Notes: generated from the sequence alone by a model not told the origin. DNA of 64,000 nucleotides from Bacillota bacterium (GCA_009711615.1 VENI01000003.1:186001-250000), one strand, 5' to 3'. Shown: positions 26,474 to 35,279, numbered from the stretch's first letter. A program made the numbers and translations.

Positions 26474-27346
26474 ATGATAGAAGGCATAGTTATCAAGGCC
26501 TATAGCGGTTATTACTATGTCCAGAGCGACAGCGAACAATGGGTGTGTCGTTTGCGAGGTAAGTTTCGCCTAACCAAGGAAACAGTGCTGGTGGGAGACC
26601 AGGTAAAAGTAAAGCCAGCTGAAAAAAATACCGGTACGGTTTATGAGGTGCTGAGTAGAAGAAACAAATTGTTGCGCCCACCGGTGGCCAATGTTGATCA
26701 AGCGGTAATTACGTTTGCCGTTTCCAACCCCGAACCGAATTTAGATTTGTTGGACAGGTTTTTAGTGATGGCTGAGGGTGCAGGAATAATGCCCGTTATC
26801 TGTTTGAACAAAGTAGATTTGCTGGACATAGATGAACCGGAGTGGATGGAAGTGTATCGGCAGGTGGGATATACTGTTATAGCCACCAGCGCTAAAGGAA
26901 AAAAAGGGATAGCAGAAATTAAAGATGTACTGAAAGACAAAATTTCTGTTTTTGCCGGGCCATCAGGTGTGGGGAAATCCAGTTTGTTAAATTCCATTCA
27001 TCCAGGATTAGAACTAAAAACAGGTGACATTAGCAGGAAACTAAAGCGGGGCAAACATACCACCAGGCATGTAGAGTTAATACCGCTGGAAAGTGGTGGT
27101 TTGGTGGCGGATACTCCTGGTTTTTCCAGTCTGCAACTGCCGGAAATAGCTTCTACCGATCTGGCCTATTACTTCCCCGAGATGGAAGAATTTGTTGGTA
27201 GTTGCCGTTTTAACAGTTGTAGTCATAATAAAGAACCCCACTGCGCAGTAAAAGAAGCGGTGCAATCTGGTGAAATAGATTACAGGCGTTATAATAGTTA
27301 CTTACAGTTTTTAAAAGAAATTATTGACAAAGAGAGGCGACATTAA
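26474..27346 (+). CDS. rsgA: ribosome small subunit-dependent GTPase A
   Basis: RsgA is a circularly permuted GTPase that checks late 30S subunit assembly. The 290-residue protein has an N-terminal OB-fold, the G motifs in permuted order (NKVD near 114, GPSGVGKSS near 162, DTPGF near 215) and the C-terminal zinc site C-x-F-N-S-C-S-H then H-C near 250. The start follows CTCCTGGAGGTTAAGTT. Placement after prkC and before rpe is the standard order. Confidence 0.97.
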   Translation: MIEGIVIKAYSGYYYVQSDSEQWVCRLRGKFRLTKETVLVGDQVKVKPAEKNTGTVYEVLSRRNKLLRPPVANVDQAVITFAVSNPEPNLDLLDRFLVMAEGAGIMPVICLNKVDLLDIDEPEWMEVYRQVGYTVIATSAKGKKGIAEIKDVLKDKISVFAGPSGVGKSSLLNSIHPGLELKTGDISRKLKRGKHTTRHVELIPLESGGLVADTPGFSSLQLPEIASTDLAYYFPEMEEFVGSCRFNSCSHNKEPHCAVKEAVQSGEIDYRRYNSYLQFLKEIIDKERRH

Positions 27347-27350
27347 CAAA

Positions 27351-28004
27351 ATGATAAAGCTAGCTCCTTCCATCCTTTCAGCTGACTTTTCCCGGTTGAT
27401 TGATGATGTACACAAAGCTGAGCAGGCCGGTGCAGAATATTTGCATATTGATGTAATGGATGGGCGGTTTGTTCCCAATATAACAATAGGACCACTGGTG
27501 GTAAAAGCGTTGCGTCCCCACTGCGGAATGGTGTTTGATTGTCATTTAATGATTGTAGAACCGGAAAAATATATAGAAGATTTTATTCAGGCCGGAGCAG
27601 ATTTAGTTACAGTACATGCAGAAGCATGTACACACTTGCACAGGGTGGTTTCACAAATAAAAGAGTTGGGTGCCAAGGCTGGCGTTGCTCTGAACCCGGC
27701 CACACCAATAAATGCAATTGAACATGTGCTTCCATTTGTTGATTTAGTTCTGTTAATGACCGTTAATCCAGGGTATGGGGGTCAAAAGTTTATTCCACAG
27801 GTAATACCTAAAATTAACAGTCTCCATGAAATAATAAATAACAAAGGTTATAATATAGAATTGCAGGTTGACGGGGGTATTAACCCGGCCACTGCTAAAC
27901 AGGTTGTAGATGCTGGTGCTGAAATACTGGTGGCAGGATCTGCCATATTTGGCACTGGAAACATAGAAACCGCTGTCAATGATCTAAGGCAATCGGCTAA
28001 ATAA
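27351..28004 (+). CDS. rpe: ribulose-phosphate 3-epimerase
   Basis: Rpe interconverts ribulose-5-phosphate and xylulose-5-phosphate in the pentose phosphate pathway. ATG 27351 gives the canonical MIKLAPSILSADFSRL start and lies just after the rsgA stop. The 217-residue TIM barrel shows HIDVMDGRFVPN near 36, FDCHLMI near 67, MTVNPGYGGQKF near 138, and VDGGIN near 176. It is the last gene of the long run that starts at yicC. Confidence 0.96.
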   Translation: MIKLAPSILSADFSRLIDDVHKAEQAGAEYLHIDVMDGRFVPNITIGPLVVKALRPHCGMVFDCHLMIVEPEKYIEDFIQAGADLVTVHAEACTHLHRVVSQIKELGAKAGVALNPATPINAIEHVLPFVDLVLLMTVNPGYGGQKFIPQVIPKINSLHEIINNKGYNIELQVDGGINPATAKQVVDAGAEILVAGSAIFGTGNIETAVNDLRQSAK

Positions 28005-28143
28005 TATTAAATTATATATTTGCATCACAAAATGGCAAAGACAAAGGTAGTTAGAAAGGTGCATTACATACGGTTTTTTTAAAGTAATCTTATAATGTAA
28101 TTATTTTATAAATATAGTAGCATATGTCTATACTGACAAATTG

Positions 28144-28162
28144 CCCCTAGACAGTCTAGGGG
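28144..28162. promoter_or_regulatory. 19-bp perfect palindrome in the promoter region
   Basis: CCCCTAGACAGTCTAGGGG is self-complementary around its central base. It covers the place where the -35 element of the downstream promoter should be. No U-tract follows, so it fits an operator better than an rpe terminator. The protein that binds it is unknown. Confidence 0.5.
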
Positions 28163-28168
28163 TGAATT

Positions 28169-28177
28169 TGTTATAAT
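28169..28177 (+). promoter_or_regulatory. extended -10 promoter for the betaine transporter leader
   Basis: TG-T-TATAAT is an extended -10 element with no good -35. Transcription would start about 15-20 bases before the c-di-AMP riboswitch. Confidence 0.5.
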
Positions 28178-28197
28178 TTGCTCTGAGTTTAATTATG

Positions 28198-28357
28198 AAA
28201 TTACGCTTAATCTAGATAAGAGCGGGGGAACCAGATAAATTGGGGTGAATCCATTTACTTGTAGTGTGGTTGTGTAAGTTTCTAAGAAATCTCACTACTC
28301 AAATGGTAGGGTTTAATACCACGACCCGAACCCGTCAGCTAACCTCGTAAGCGAAGT
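28198..28357 (+). promoter_or_regulatory. cyclic di-AMP riboswitch (ydaO/yuaA class)
   Basis: Class-defining segments are all present: GAGCGGGGGAACCA (28220-28233), TTGGGGTGAATCC (28240-28252), ACGACCCGAACCCGTCAGCTAACCTCG in 28321-28347, and a closing helix CGCTTA (28204-28209) with TAAGCG (28348-28353). A helix separates the two lobes. ydaO switches turn genes off when c-di-AMP is high and often control potassium or osmolyte uptake. Control of a betaine transporter fits the established role of c-di-AMP in osmoregulation. Confidence 0.92.
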
Positions 28358-28377
28358 GGGTTGCTTATGAAGTTGTT

Positions 28378-28400
28378 TTTACCCGCGCAGGGTTTTTTTT
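28378..28400 (+). terminator. candidate riboswitch terminator
   Basis: ACCCGCGCAGGGT is followed by a run of T, giving a short intrinsic terminator. The ACCCGC arm can also pair with GTGGGT at about 28356-28361, which may form the alternative fold. The switch mechanism is inferred. Confidence 0.55.
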
Positions 28401-28482
28401 GTTTAATTATGAAATAATATGTTTATATGGTGGCAAAATATCGAAGTAACCTGAGTAATTTTTTGGGAAAGAAGGTTAGCCT

Positions 28483-29685
28483 ATGAGTAAATTAATAGTA
28501 AAAGATATGGTAAAAATATTTGGTAAAGATCCTAGTAAAGCATTAGAACTAACCAAGCAGGGTTTAAGTAAAAATGAAATACATGAAAAGACTGGCCAAA
28601 CAGTGGGGGTTCTGAATGCAAGTTTTGAAGTTGAAGCTGGAGAAACATTTGTAGTAATGGGTTTGTCAGGAAGTGGTAAGTCAACACTCTTGCGTTTATT
28701 GAACAGATTAATTGAACCCACCAGTGGAGAAGTTATTCTAGATGGTGAAGATGTAACTAAAGCCAGCCAGGAAGAATTAAGGGAAATACGTCGACGTAAG
28801 CTGGGAATGGTATTTCAGCGGTTTGCACTGTTTCCACACCGTACTGTGCTAGAGAATGCTGCCTTTGGATTAGAAATTCAAGGTGAAGATGAATCGGAAC
28901 GACAAGAAAAAGCAATGAAGGCTTTAGATCTGGTTGGACTAATAGGCTGGGAAAATTCTCAAGTTAATCAACTTTCCGGTGGTATGCAGCAGCGTGTTGG
29001 ACTGGCTAGAGCATTGGCCAGTGATCCTGACGTACTACTAATGGACGAGGCCTTTAGTGCATTGGATCCACTGATTCGTAAGGACATGCAGGACGAACTG
29101 CTAGATATTCAAAGTAAAATGAACAAAACTATTATTTTTGTAACCCACGATCTGGACGAAGCATTAAGAATCGGGGATCGGATTGCATTAATGAAAGACG
29201 GGGAAGTGGTACAACTTGGTACTCCGGAAGAAATATTAACAAATCCTGCCAACGATTATGTGGAGCGGTTTGTAGAGGATGTAGACATGTCCAAGGTTTT
29301 AACTGCCGAAGGAATAATGAAAAAACCGGATGTAACAGTTACCACAAAAGACGGCCCGCGATACGCTTTGCGCTTAATGCGTAGTAAAGGTCTTTCCAGT
29401 ATTTTTGTTACCACTAAAGACAAAAAATTAAAAGGTATTGTTACTGCAGATTGTTGTGTGGATGCAGTGGTAAACGATAAAAACGACATTAATTCGTTAA
29501 TAATTCCTGATATACCGAAGGTTACTCCCGAAACCAATCTACATGACATAATTCCTAAGATTGCTGATGCCAAATATCCTGCAGCCGTGGTAGACGAGGA
29601 TGACAAGCTGCTCGGGGTAATAGTAAGAGGGGCGTTATTAGCTGGTATGATGAAAAAGGGAGGCGAAGAGGATGGAATTGCCTAA
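28483..29685 (+). CDS. glycine betaine/proline ABC transporter ATP-binding protein
   Basis: The 400-residue ATPase energises uptake of compatible solutes. It has Walker A GLSGSGKST near 65, the signature LSGGMQQR near 166, Walker B VLLMDEAFSALD near 185, and a C-terminal pair of CBS domains (about 280-395) that in OpuA/ProV relatives sense ionic strength or nucleotides. It matches OpuAA/ProV. Permease and binding-protein genes follow directly. A c-di-AMP riboswitch lies upstream, and CBS domains of some OpuA proteins bind c-di-AMP too, so control at both RNA and protein level is possible. Confidence 0.95.
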   Translation: MSKLIVKDMVKIFGKDPSKALELTKQGLSKNEIHEKTGQTVGVLNASFEVEAGETFVVMGLSGSGKSTLLRLLNRLIEPTSGEVILDGEDVTKASQEELREIRRRKLGMVFQRFALFPHRTVLENAAFGLEIQGEDESERQEKAMKALDLVGLIGWENSQVNQLSGGMQQRVGLARALASDPDVLLMDEAFSALDPLIRKDMQDELLDIQSKMNKTIIFVTHDLDEALRIGDRIALMKDGEVVQLGTPEEILTNPANDYVERFVEDVDMSKVLTAEGIMKKPDVTVTTKDGPRYALRLMRSKGLSSIFVTTKDKKLKGIVTADCCVDAVVNDKNDINSLIIPDIPKVTPETNLHDIIPKIADAKYPAAVVDEDDKLLGVIVRGALLAGMMKKGGEEDGIA

Positions 29686-30508
29686 GATCCCAATAGGAAA
29701 TGCTGTTGAGTTGTTAGTGGAAGCTGCAGATAAATACCTAGGATGGTTTTTTGACATTATTACAACAGTAATTACCTTTATGGTTAGTACTACAACAGAC
29801 TCGATATTGAACTTACACCCATTCATCTTTATTGCTATTCTCGCTGTGATAAGTTGGAGATTAGCCGGAATAAGGGTAGCTGTGGGAACAGCACTGGGGA
29901 TGTTTTTAATCTGGAATATTAGAATGTGGGAACCGGCAATGGAAACCATTTCATTAGTAGTAATAGCTACTTTTGTTTCACTAATTATTAGTATCCCGCT
30001 GGGAATTATGACTGCACGGAGCGATTCGGTACATAGAGTTGTAATGCCAATATTAGACTTCATGCAGACCATGCCTCCATTTGTATACCTTGTTCCGGCA
30101 GTTATTTTATTTGCTATCGGCGAGGTGCCGGGTTTAATTGCAACAGTTGTGTTTGCAATGCCACCAGCAATTCGCTTGACTGGACTGGGTATTAGACAAG
30201 TGCCGGAAGACCTGGTGGAAGCGGCTGAGGCATTTGGCTCTACTTCAACACAAAAATTGATTAAAGTTCAACTTCCTTTGGCATTACCTACTATCATGGC
30301 AGGTATAAACCAATGCATCTTGCTGGCATTATCAATGGTGGTTATTGCAGCCATGGTTGGTGTTGGTGGCTTAGGTGGCATGGTATTAAGGGGTATTCAG
30401 CGTCTAGATGTTGGAATGGGCTTTGAGGCGGGATTATCAATTGTAATCATTGCCATGATTTTGGACAGAATCACCCAAAAAATAGCCGGTGGCAAGAAAA
30501 CAACATAA
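29672..30508 (+). CDS. glycine betaine/proline ABC transporter permease
   Basis: This 278-residue membrane protein has about six to seven helices and the inner-membrane permease loop EAAEAFGSTSTQKLIKVQLP near 188, which contacts the ATPase. It resembles OpuAB/ProW. It overlaps the ATPase gene by 14 bases, so the two subunits are co-translated. Confidence 0.95.
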   Translation: MELPKIPIGNAVELLVEAADKYLGWFFDIITTVITFMVSTTTDSILNLHPFIFIAILAVISWRLAGIRVAVGTALGMFLIWNIRMWEPAMETISLVVIATFVSLIISIPLGIMTARSDSVHRVVMPILDFMQTMPPFVYLVPAVILFAIGEVPGLIATVVFAMPPAIRLTGLGIRQVPEDLVEAAEAFGSTSTQKLIKVQLPLALPTIMAGINQCILLALSMVVIAAMVGVGGLGGMVLRGIQRLDVGMGFEAGLSIVIIAMILDRITQKIAGGKKTT

Positions 30509-30553
30509 GTTGTTGTTAATATATCAATTTAAAAAAGGGGAGTGGAGAGTAGA

Positions 30554-31450
30554 ATGAAAAAAATTACCAAACTAATTGCAGTTATGGCGATCGTTTCATT
30601 GTTTGCCGTAGCGCTAGTAGGTTGTGCAGGCGGCGGTGAAGAAGCCAAAGAAGGTGGCGAGCAGCAGGCTGCTGAGGAAAAAGGTAAAGTGACCCTAGGT
30701 TATGTTCAATGGGCTTCCGAAATTGCCAGTACTCACGTGGTGAAGGAAGTACTTGAAAACAAGATGGGTTATGAAGTAGAAGCTGTGGCAGTGGACGCAG
30801 CACCAATGTGGAAAGGTATTGAAAATGCCGACTTTGATGCCATTGTTTCAGCATGGTTGCCTGGCACCCACGCTGACTACTATGCCGATGTTAAAGATAA
30901 TGTTGAAAATCTGGGCGCCAACTTGGAAGGTGCCAAAATTGGCCTTGTAGTACCCAAATATGTGGAAATTGATTCCATTGATGAAATGAATAGCGTAAAG
31001 GACAAGTTTGATGGTAAAATTATTGGTATTGAGCCAGGTGCTGGTATTATGAGTGCCACTGAACAGGCTATTACAGACTATGAATTAGACTATGAACTGG
31101 TAGACAGCAGTGGTGCTGCTATGACCGCAGCTTTACAGAAAGCCATTAAAGATGAAAAATGGGTTGCCGTTACCGGTTGGACACCACACTGGAAATTTGC
31201 TAAGTATGATTTAAAATATCTAGAAGACCCCAAAGAAATATATGGTGGTGCTGAGCATATTGCTACAATTGTGCGCCAAGGTCTAAAAGAAGACAATGAA
31301 GAAGTATATAACTTCATGGATAACTTTAACTGGACTCCAGCAGACATGCAAGCTGTAATGTTGGAAATTGAAGAAGGCAAGTCTCCTGAAGAAGCAGCCA
31401 AAGATTGGGTAGCTAATAACAGTGACAAAGTTGATAGTTGGTTGCCATAA
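30554..31450 (+). CDS. glycine betaine-binding lipoprotein
   Basis: This 298-residue solute-binding protein has a lipoprotein signal peptide with lipobox LVGC and lipidated C24. An acidic, glutamine-rich linker follows. The mature OpuAC-type domain has aromatic residues in YVQWASE, APMWKGI, SAWLPGTHADY and VTGWTPHW, which can form the tryptophan cage for quaternary amines. ATG 30554 follows GGGGAGTGG; the GTG at 30542 lies within that ribosome site. It completes the transporter operon. Confidence 0.95.
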   Translation: MKKITKLIAVMAIVSLFAVALVGCAGGGEEAKEGGEQQAAEEKGKVTLGYVQWASEIASTHVVKEVLENKMGYEVEAVAVDAAPMWKGIENADFDAIVSAWLPGTHADYYADVKDNVENLGANLEGAKIGLVVPKYVEIDSIDEMNSVKDKFDGKIIGIEPGAGIMSATEQAITDYELDYELVDSSGAAMTAALQKAIKDEKWVAVTGWTPHWKFAKYDLKYLEDPKEIYGGAEHIATIVRQGLKEDNEEVYNFMDNFNWTPADMQAVMLEIEEGKSPEEAAKDWVANNSDKVDSWLP

Positions 31451-31466
31451 ACAGTGATTAAACCAG

Positions 31467-31499
31467 AAGAAATGGGCTTGCTTAGCAAGCCCATTTCTT
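31467..31499 (+). terminator. terminator of the betaine transporter operon
   Basis: AAGAAATGGGCTTGC and GCAAGCCCATTTCTT form a 15-base perfect stem with a TTA loop. The T-rich end of the second arm gives a weak U-tract. Confidence 0.8.
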
Positions 31500-31616
31500 A
31501 TCTTCAAAGTTGACAGCGCCTTGTATAAATAGTAAAATCTTCTTTATTAGCCAGAAATATAGTGTTATTAACAATTCACTTATTTGAAATGTTAATAATT
31601 ACAGGAGGTGTTTTGT

Positions 31617-31910
31617 TTGGAAGGTGCATATAGTATTATTGAAACCCCAACATTAGAGAAAATTGCGGGAATGTTGGAACAGGAAGGTATGGACTCCAGC
31701 GAAGTTTTCAAGGCTAGAATAGATATAACTTATTATGTGAATTTTTTACGTTCTTTCTTAAACAAAGATTTATCAGAAAGTAATGAATTGGATTTGGAGG
31801 AATTTAGAAAGTACATAAAAAAAGACATCAACTTCCCGGAACTTGATGCACGCAGATATAATCATGCTAAATTGGCTATGGAAAAACTAAAAGAGATCAA
31901 AAACAAGTAA
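31617..31910 (+). CDS. hypothetical protein, 97 residues
   Basis: TTG 31617 follows a perfect AGGAGG at 31603-31608 at eight bases, so this is probably a real gene. The product is soluble, charged and mostly helical, with no signal peptide, cysteines or recognised motif. Features are an N-terminal EGAYSIIETPTLEKIAGML, a hydrophobic-aromatic ITYYVNFLRSFLN, and a lysine-rich end. It lies alone between the betaine transporter terminator and the riboflavin promoter. I do not recognise the family. Confidence 0.65.
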   Translation: MEGAYSIIETPTLEKIAGMLEQEGMDSSEVFKARIDITYYVNFLRSFLNKDLSESNELDLEEFRKYIKKDINFPELDARRYNHAKLAMEKLKEIKNK

Positions 31911-31913
31911 TTA

Positions 31914-31943
31914 TTGACATCGATATAGATTTAGATTTATAAT
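31914..31943 (+). promoter_or_regulatory. sigma-A promoter of the riboflavin operon
   Basis: TTGACA at 31914-31919 and TATAAT at 31938-31943 are separated by 18 bases. Both boxes are perfect, and the FMN aptamer begins about 30 bases later. The -35 lies just after the stop of the preceding gene. Confidence 0.8.
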
Positions 31944-31973
31944 TTATATTAGCATAACTTAATAAAAGCGAAA

Positions 31974-32095
31974 CCTTCGGGGATCGGTGAAATTCCGTGC
32001 CGGCGGTAAGGCGTAAGCTAAGCCCGCGAACTCGATTAAGGGTTGATCTGGTGAGATTCCGGAGCCGACAGTATAGTCTGGATGGGAGAAGGTGT
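31974..32095 (+). promoter_or_regulatory. FMN riboswitch (RFN element)
   Basis: The conserved RFN segments are present: CTTCGGGGATCGGTGAAATTCC, CCGGCGGTAAGGCG, AGCCCGCGA, GGTGAGATTCCGGAGCCGACAGT and the closing GGATGGGAGAAGG. FMN binding would promote the terminator at 32158 and shut down riboflavin synthesis. The helix GAAGCGAA/TTCGCC near 32110-32130 may belong to the antiterminator. Confidence 0.96.
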
Positions 32096-32157
32096 ATTGT
32101 TAAAGTGTAGAAGCGAAATTTAACTTCGCCTGCACTATAGTTGACTGTGCCTAATTT

Positions 32158-32187
32158 ACCCCGGAGAATTTATCTCTGGGGTTTTTC
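32158..32187 (+). terminator. FMN riboswitch terminator
   Basis: ACCCCGGAGA and TCTCTGGGGT pair across ATTTA, followed by five T. It lies between the aptamer and ribD, as expected for transcriptional attenuation. Confidence 0.88.
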
Positions 32188-32244
32188 ATTTTACTAAATA
32201 AACCAGGTGTTATTTGCAAAAGAGTGAGGTGTGCATCTAATCAT

Positions 32245-33372
32245 ATGGAGCAAAACGACATCTACAAAGACCAGTACTATATGAAAGAAGCATTGCAACT
32301 GGCGGCCAAGGCGGAGGGTTATACTAGCCCCAACCCAATGGTGGGAGCGGTTGTGGTGAAAGACGGTCGCATAGTGGGCTGTGGTTATCACCAGAAGGCA
32401 GGAACACCCCATGCAGAGGTGCATGCCCTTAAAGATGCTGGTGTTAAAGCTGAAGGAGCTACTATTTATGTTACATTGGAACCATGCTGTCACTATGGTC
32501 GAACTCCCCCCTGTACCGAAGCTATAAAAAATGCTGGGGTTAACAGAGTGGTGGTTGCCATTACCGATCCTAACCCGTTGGTGGCTGGGAAAGGCTTAAA
32601 CGTATTAAAGGAAGCTGGTATTGAGGTGACCTCAGGGGTGCTGGCCAGTGAGGCAACTAAGCTAAATGAAGTGTTTATTAAATACATAACTACTAAGATG
32701 CCTTTTGTAGTTCTAAAGGCGGCCGTAAGTCTAGATGGCAAAATTGCCACGGTGGGTGGTGAGTCCCAGTGGATTACCGGGCCGGAGTCTCGTTTATATG
32801 CACATCGGCTGCGCCATAAATATGATGGTATTCTGGTGGGAATTAATACGATACTAGATGATGATCCATCATTAACCACGCGTCTACCTGAAGGAGATGG
32901 TGTTGATCCGGTACGAATTGTACTAGACAGTAAATGCCGTACACCTGTTAATGCTAAAATAATTAACCAATCATCAAAAGCAAAGACTATAATTGCGGTC
33001 ACAGAGGCTGCTGATAAAAACAAGATTACAGCACTAAAGAAGGCCGGTGTAGAGGTTCTGGTGATTAATGATCAAGAAGGGATGGTTAATCTAGACCAGT
33101 TGTTAAGAAGGCTGGGGGAAATGCAGATTACCAGTCTGTTGGTAGAAGGTGGTTCCGGTGTTCATGGTTCTTTTTTAACCGCTGGAGTAATTGATAAAGT
33201 TTACTGGTTTATTGCTCCTATGCTTATAGGAGGTAGAGATGCACCAGGGGCGGTGGCAGGTAGCGGAATTAAGGAATTAACAGCTGCGGTGAGACTAAAC
33301 CAACCAAGAGTAAATCGCTTCGGTGCAGATATATGTATAGAAGGCAATATTGACCAGGGAGGTGGAGCATAA
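32245..33372 (+). CDS. ribD: bifunctional riboflavin deaminase/reductase
   Basis: RibD deaminates and then reduces the pyrimidine intermediate made from GTP. The N-terminal deaminase has the zinc motifs HAEVHAL near 51 and PCCHYGRTPPC near 75. The C-terminal reductase domain begins near 145 with KAAVSLDGKIAT and holds NADPH. I choose ATG 32245 behind GAGGTG; a GTG at 32224 would add seven residues. The gene is the first of the FMN-controlled operon ribD-ribE-ribBA-ribH. Confidence 0.95.
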   Translation: MEQNDIYKDQYYMKEALQLAAKAEGYTSPNPMVGAVVVKDGRIVGCGYHQKAGTPHAEVHALKDAGVKAEGATIYVTLEPCCHYGRTPPCTEAIKNAGVNRVVVAITDPNPLVAGKGLNVLKEAGIEVTSGVLASEATKLNEVFIKYITTKMPFVVLKAAVSLDGKIATVGGESQWITGPESRLYAHRLRHKYDGILVGINTILDDDPSLTTRLPEGDGVDPVRIVLDSKCRTPVNAKIINQSSKAKTIIAVTEAADKNKITALKKAGVEVLVINDQEGMVNLDQLLRRLGEMQITSLLVEGGSGVHGSFLTAGVIDKVYWFIAPMLIGGRDAPGAVAGSGIKELTAAVRLNQPRVNRFGADICIEGNIDQGGGA

Positions 33373-34034
33373 TATTTACAGGAATAGTTGAAGAAATAGG
33401 TGCAATAAAAAATATCACCAGAGGTGCCCATTCTGCGAAACTCTTAATTGAAGCCAGCAAGGTACTAGAAGATATAAAAATTGGTGACAGTATAGCAGTG
33501 AACGGCGTTTGCTTAACGGCTACCACTTATGACAAGGATAGTTTTGTTGCAGATGCCATGGCGGAAACGGTAGATAAAACAAATCTAGGCAAACTGGCTC
33601 CAGGACACAAGGTGAATCTGGAGCGAGCCCTAAGTTTAAAAGACAGATTGGGAGGGCACCTAGTTACCGGCCATGTTGACGGTGTGGGAATTATAAAGAA
33701 CGTGAAACGTTATGATATTGCCATATTAATTACTGTGGAAGCTCCAGAAAATGTGATGCGTTATATTATTAAAAAGGGTTCAGTTACCCTTGACGGCACC
33801 AGTTTAACTGTAGTGGATTATACGTCTGAGAGTTTTCAAGTGTCATTAATACCACATACAGCCCATCACACAGTTTTGGGCCGCAAAGGTAATGGCGATA
33901 TTGTTAATTTGGAAGCAGATATCCTGGGTAAATACATGGAAAAATTATTGTTGCAGCGGGATAATACTAAAGAAAAGGATCAAGAGAAATCAAATCTAAC
34001 CAAGGATTTTCTATCGCAATACGGTTTTGCTTAA
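33372..34034 (+). CDS. ribE: riboflavin synthase alpha subunit, probable AUA start
   Basis: RibE dismutates two lumazines to riboflavin and a pyrimidine. The family start MFTGIVEEIG is encoded at 33372 as ATA-TTT-ACA-GGA-ATA-GTT, so the initiator is AUA. GGGAGGTGG (33357-33365) lies six bases upstream, at ideal spacing. No ATG, GTG or TTG exists in this frame between the stop at 33351 and ATG 33498, which would delete 42 residues of the first barrel. With AUA the protein has 220 residues, the normal size, and two duplicated barrel halves (VNGVCLTATT near 43, LDGTSLTVVDY near 140). The start overlaps the ribD stop, which favours coupled initiation. Confidence 0.85.
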   Translation: MFTGIVEEIGAIKNITRGAHSAKLLIEASKVLEDIKIGDSIAVNGVCLTATTYDKDSFVADAMAETVDKTNLGKLAPGHKVNLERALSLKDRLGGHLVTGHVDGVGIIKNVKRYDIAILITVEAPENVMRYIIKKGSVTLDGTSLTVVDYTSESFQVSLIPHTAHHTVLGRKGNGDIVNLEADILGKYMEKLLLQRDNTKEKDQEKSNLTKDFLSQYGFA

Positions 34035-34055
34035 TCTTACAGGGGAGGTCATTAT

Positions 34056-35279
34056 ATGAGCAAGTTTAGCACTATAGAAGAAGCATTAGAAGACATAAAA
34101 CAAGGAAAGATGATTATAGTTGTTGACGATGAAGATAGAGAGAACGAAGGTGACCTGGTTATAGCTGCAGAAAAAGCAACACCGGAAGCAGTTAACTTTA
34201 TGGCCACCCATGCCAAAGGGCTTATCTGCTTACCGGTAGAAGGCAATCGCTTAGATGAGTTAGACTTGCAGCCCATGGTAAGCCATAATACAGATCCCCA
34301 CGCCACTGCCTTTACCGTTTCCATAGATGGCAAAGACACTACCACAGGTATTTCTGCCCATGAGCGTGCTATGACCATTAACGCAGTTCTAGACCCAAAT
34401 ACCAAACCTCAAGATTTACGTCGTCCGGGACATGTTTTCCCGTTACGTGCTAAAGAGGGTGGGGTGCTGCGCCGGGCCGGTCACACTGAGGCTTCTGTGG
34501 ACTTGGCACGGATGGCGGGGTTATATCCTGCCGGGGTTATCTGTGAAATAATGAAAGAAGACGGTAGCATGGCCAGGGTTCCAGAACTTTTAGAATTTGC
34601 CGAAGCCCATAACTTAAAGATGATTACCATTGCCGATATGATTAAATACAGGCGCAGTCATGAGAAACTGGTTAAAAGAGTGGAAGAAGTAAAAATGCCT
34701 ACCCGTTACGGTTATTTTACTGCAGTAGCCTATGAAAGTATGTTGGATGGCAAATGCCATATGGCGTTGGTAAAAGGTGAGCTAGAGAGTGTTGACGCTC
34801 CGCTGGTGCGAGTGCATTCCGAATGTCTCACCGGTGATGTATTTGGTTCCCAGCGCTGTGACTGTGGTGATCAATTGGCTACAGCATTAAAACAAATTGA
34901 GCGGGAAGGTACAGGAGTGCTATTGTATATGCGCCAGGAAGGTCGGGGCATTGGTCTGTTAAACAAAATCCGCGCCTATAAACTGCAAGACCTGGGGGCA
35001 GATACAGTGGAAGCCAATGAAGCACTGGGCTTTCCAGCAGACTTAAGAGATTACGGTTTGGGTGCTCAAATACTGGCTGATTTAGGGTTAACAAAAATCC
35101 GTATCTTAACCAACAACCCCAAGAAAGTTAAAGGTTTGGAAGGTTATGGGTTAGAGCTTGTAGGTAGGGTGCCTATAGAAGTATGTCCTGGTGAAAATAA
35201 TAAATATTATTTAAATACTAAAAAGGAAAAATTAGGACATATGCTTAATCTTTCAGATAAAAAGAAAAAAGCAGAATAA
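34056..35279 (+). CDS. ribBA: bifunctional DHBP synthase / GTP cyclohydrolase II
   Basis: RibBA makes both precursors of the riboflavin pathway. Residues 1 to about 200 form dihydroxybutanone-phosphate synthase, with [11 protein letters not shown] and [12 protein letters not shown]. The remainder is GTP cyclohydrolase II, with the zinc ligands in [11 protein letters not shown] and RCDCGDQL near 265 and the RQEGRGIGL motif. At 407 residues it is full length. The lysine-rich tail is not part of the catalytic domain. Confidence 0.97.
   Translation: MSKFSTIEEALEDIKQGKMIIVVDDEDRENEGDLVIAAEKATPEAVNFMATHAKGLICLPVEGNRLDELDLQPMVSHNTDPHATAFTVSIDGKDTTTGISAHERAMTINAVLDPNTKPQDLRRPGHVFPLRAKEGGVLRRAGHTEASVDLARMAGLYPAGVICEIMKEDGSMARVPELLEFAEAHNLKMITIADMIKYRRSHEKLVKRVEEVKMPTRYGYFTAVAYESMLDGKCHMALVKGELESVDAPLVRVHSECLTGDVFGSQRCDCGDQLATALKQIEREGTGVLLYMRQEGRGIGLLNKIRAYKLQDLGADTVEANEALGFPADLRDYGLGAQILADLGLTKIRILTNNPKKVKGLEGYGLELVGRVPIEVCPGENNKYYLNTKKEKLGHMLNLSDKKKKAE

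Noticed and set aside
28144..28162. The palindrome as rpe terminator
   Set aside because: No U-tract follows and it overlaps the expected -35 region of the downstream promoter; kept as operator candidate instead.
33498..34034. Riboflavin synthase starting at ATG 33498
   Set aside because: This would remove 42 residues of the conserved first barrel; the frame is open and conserved back to 33372, with a good ribosome site there.
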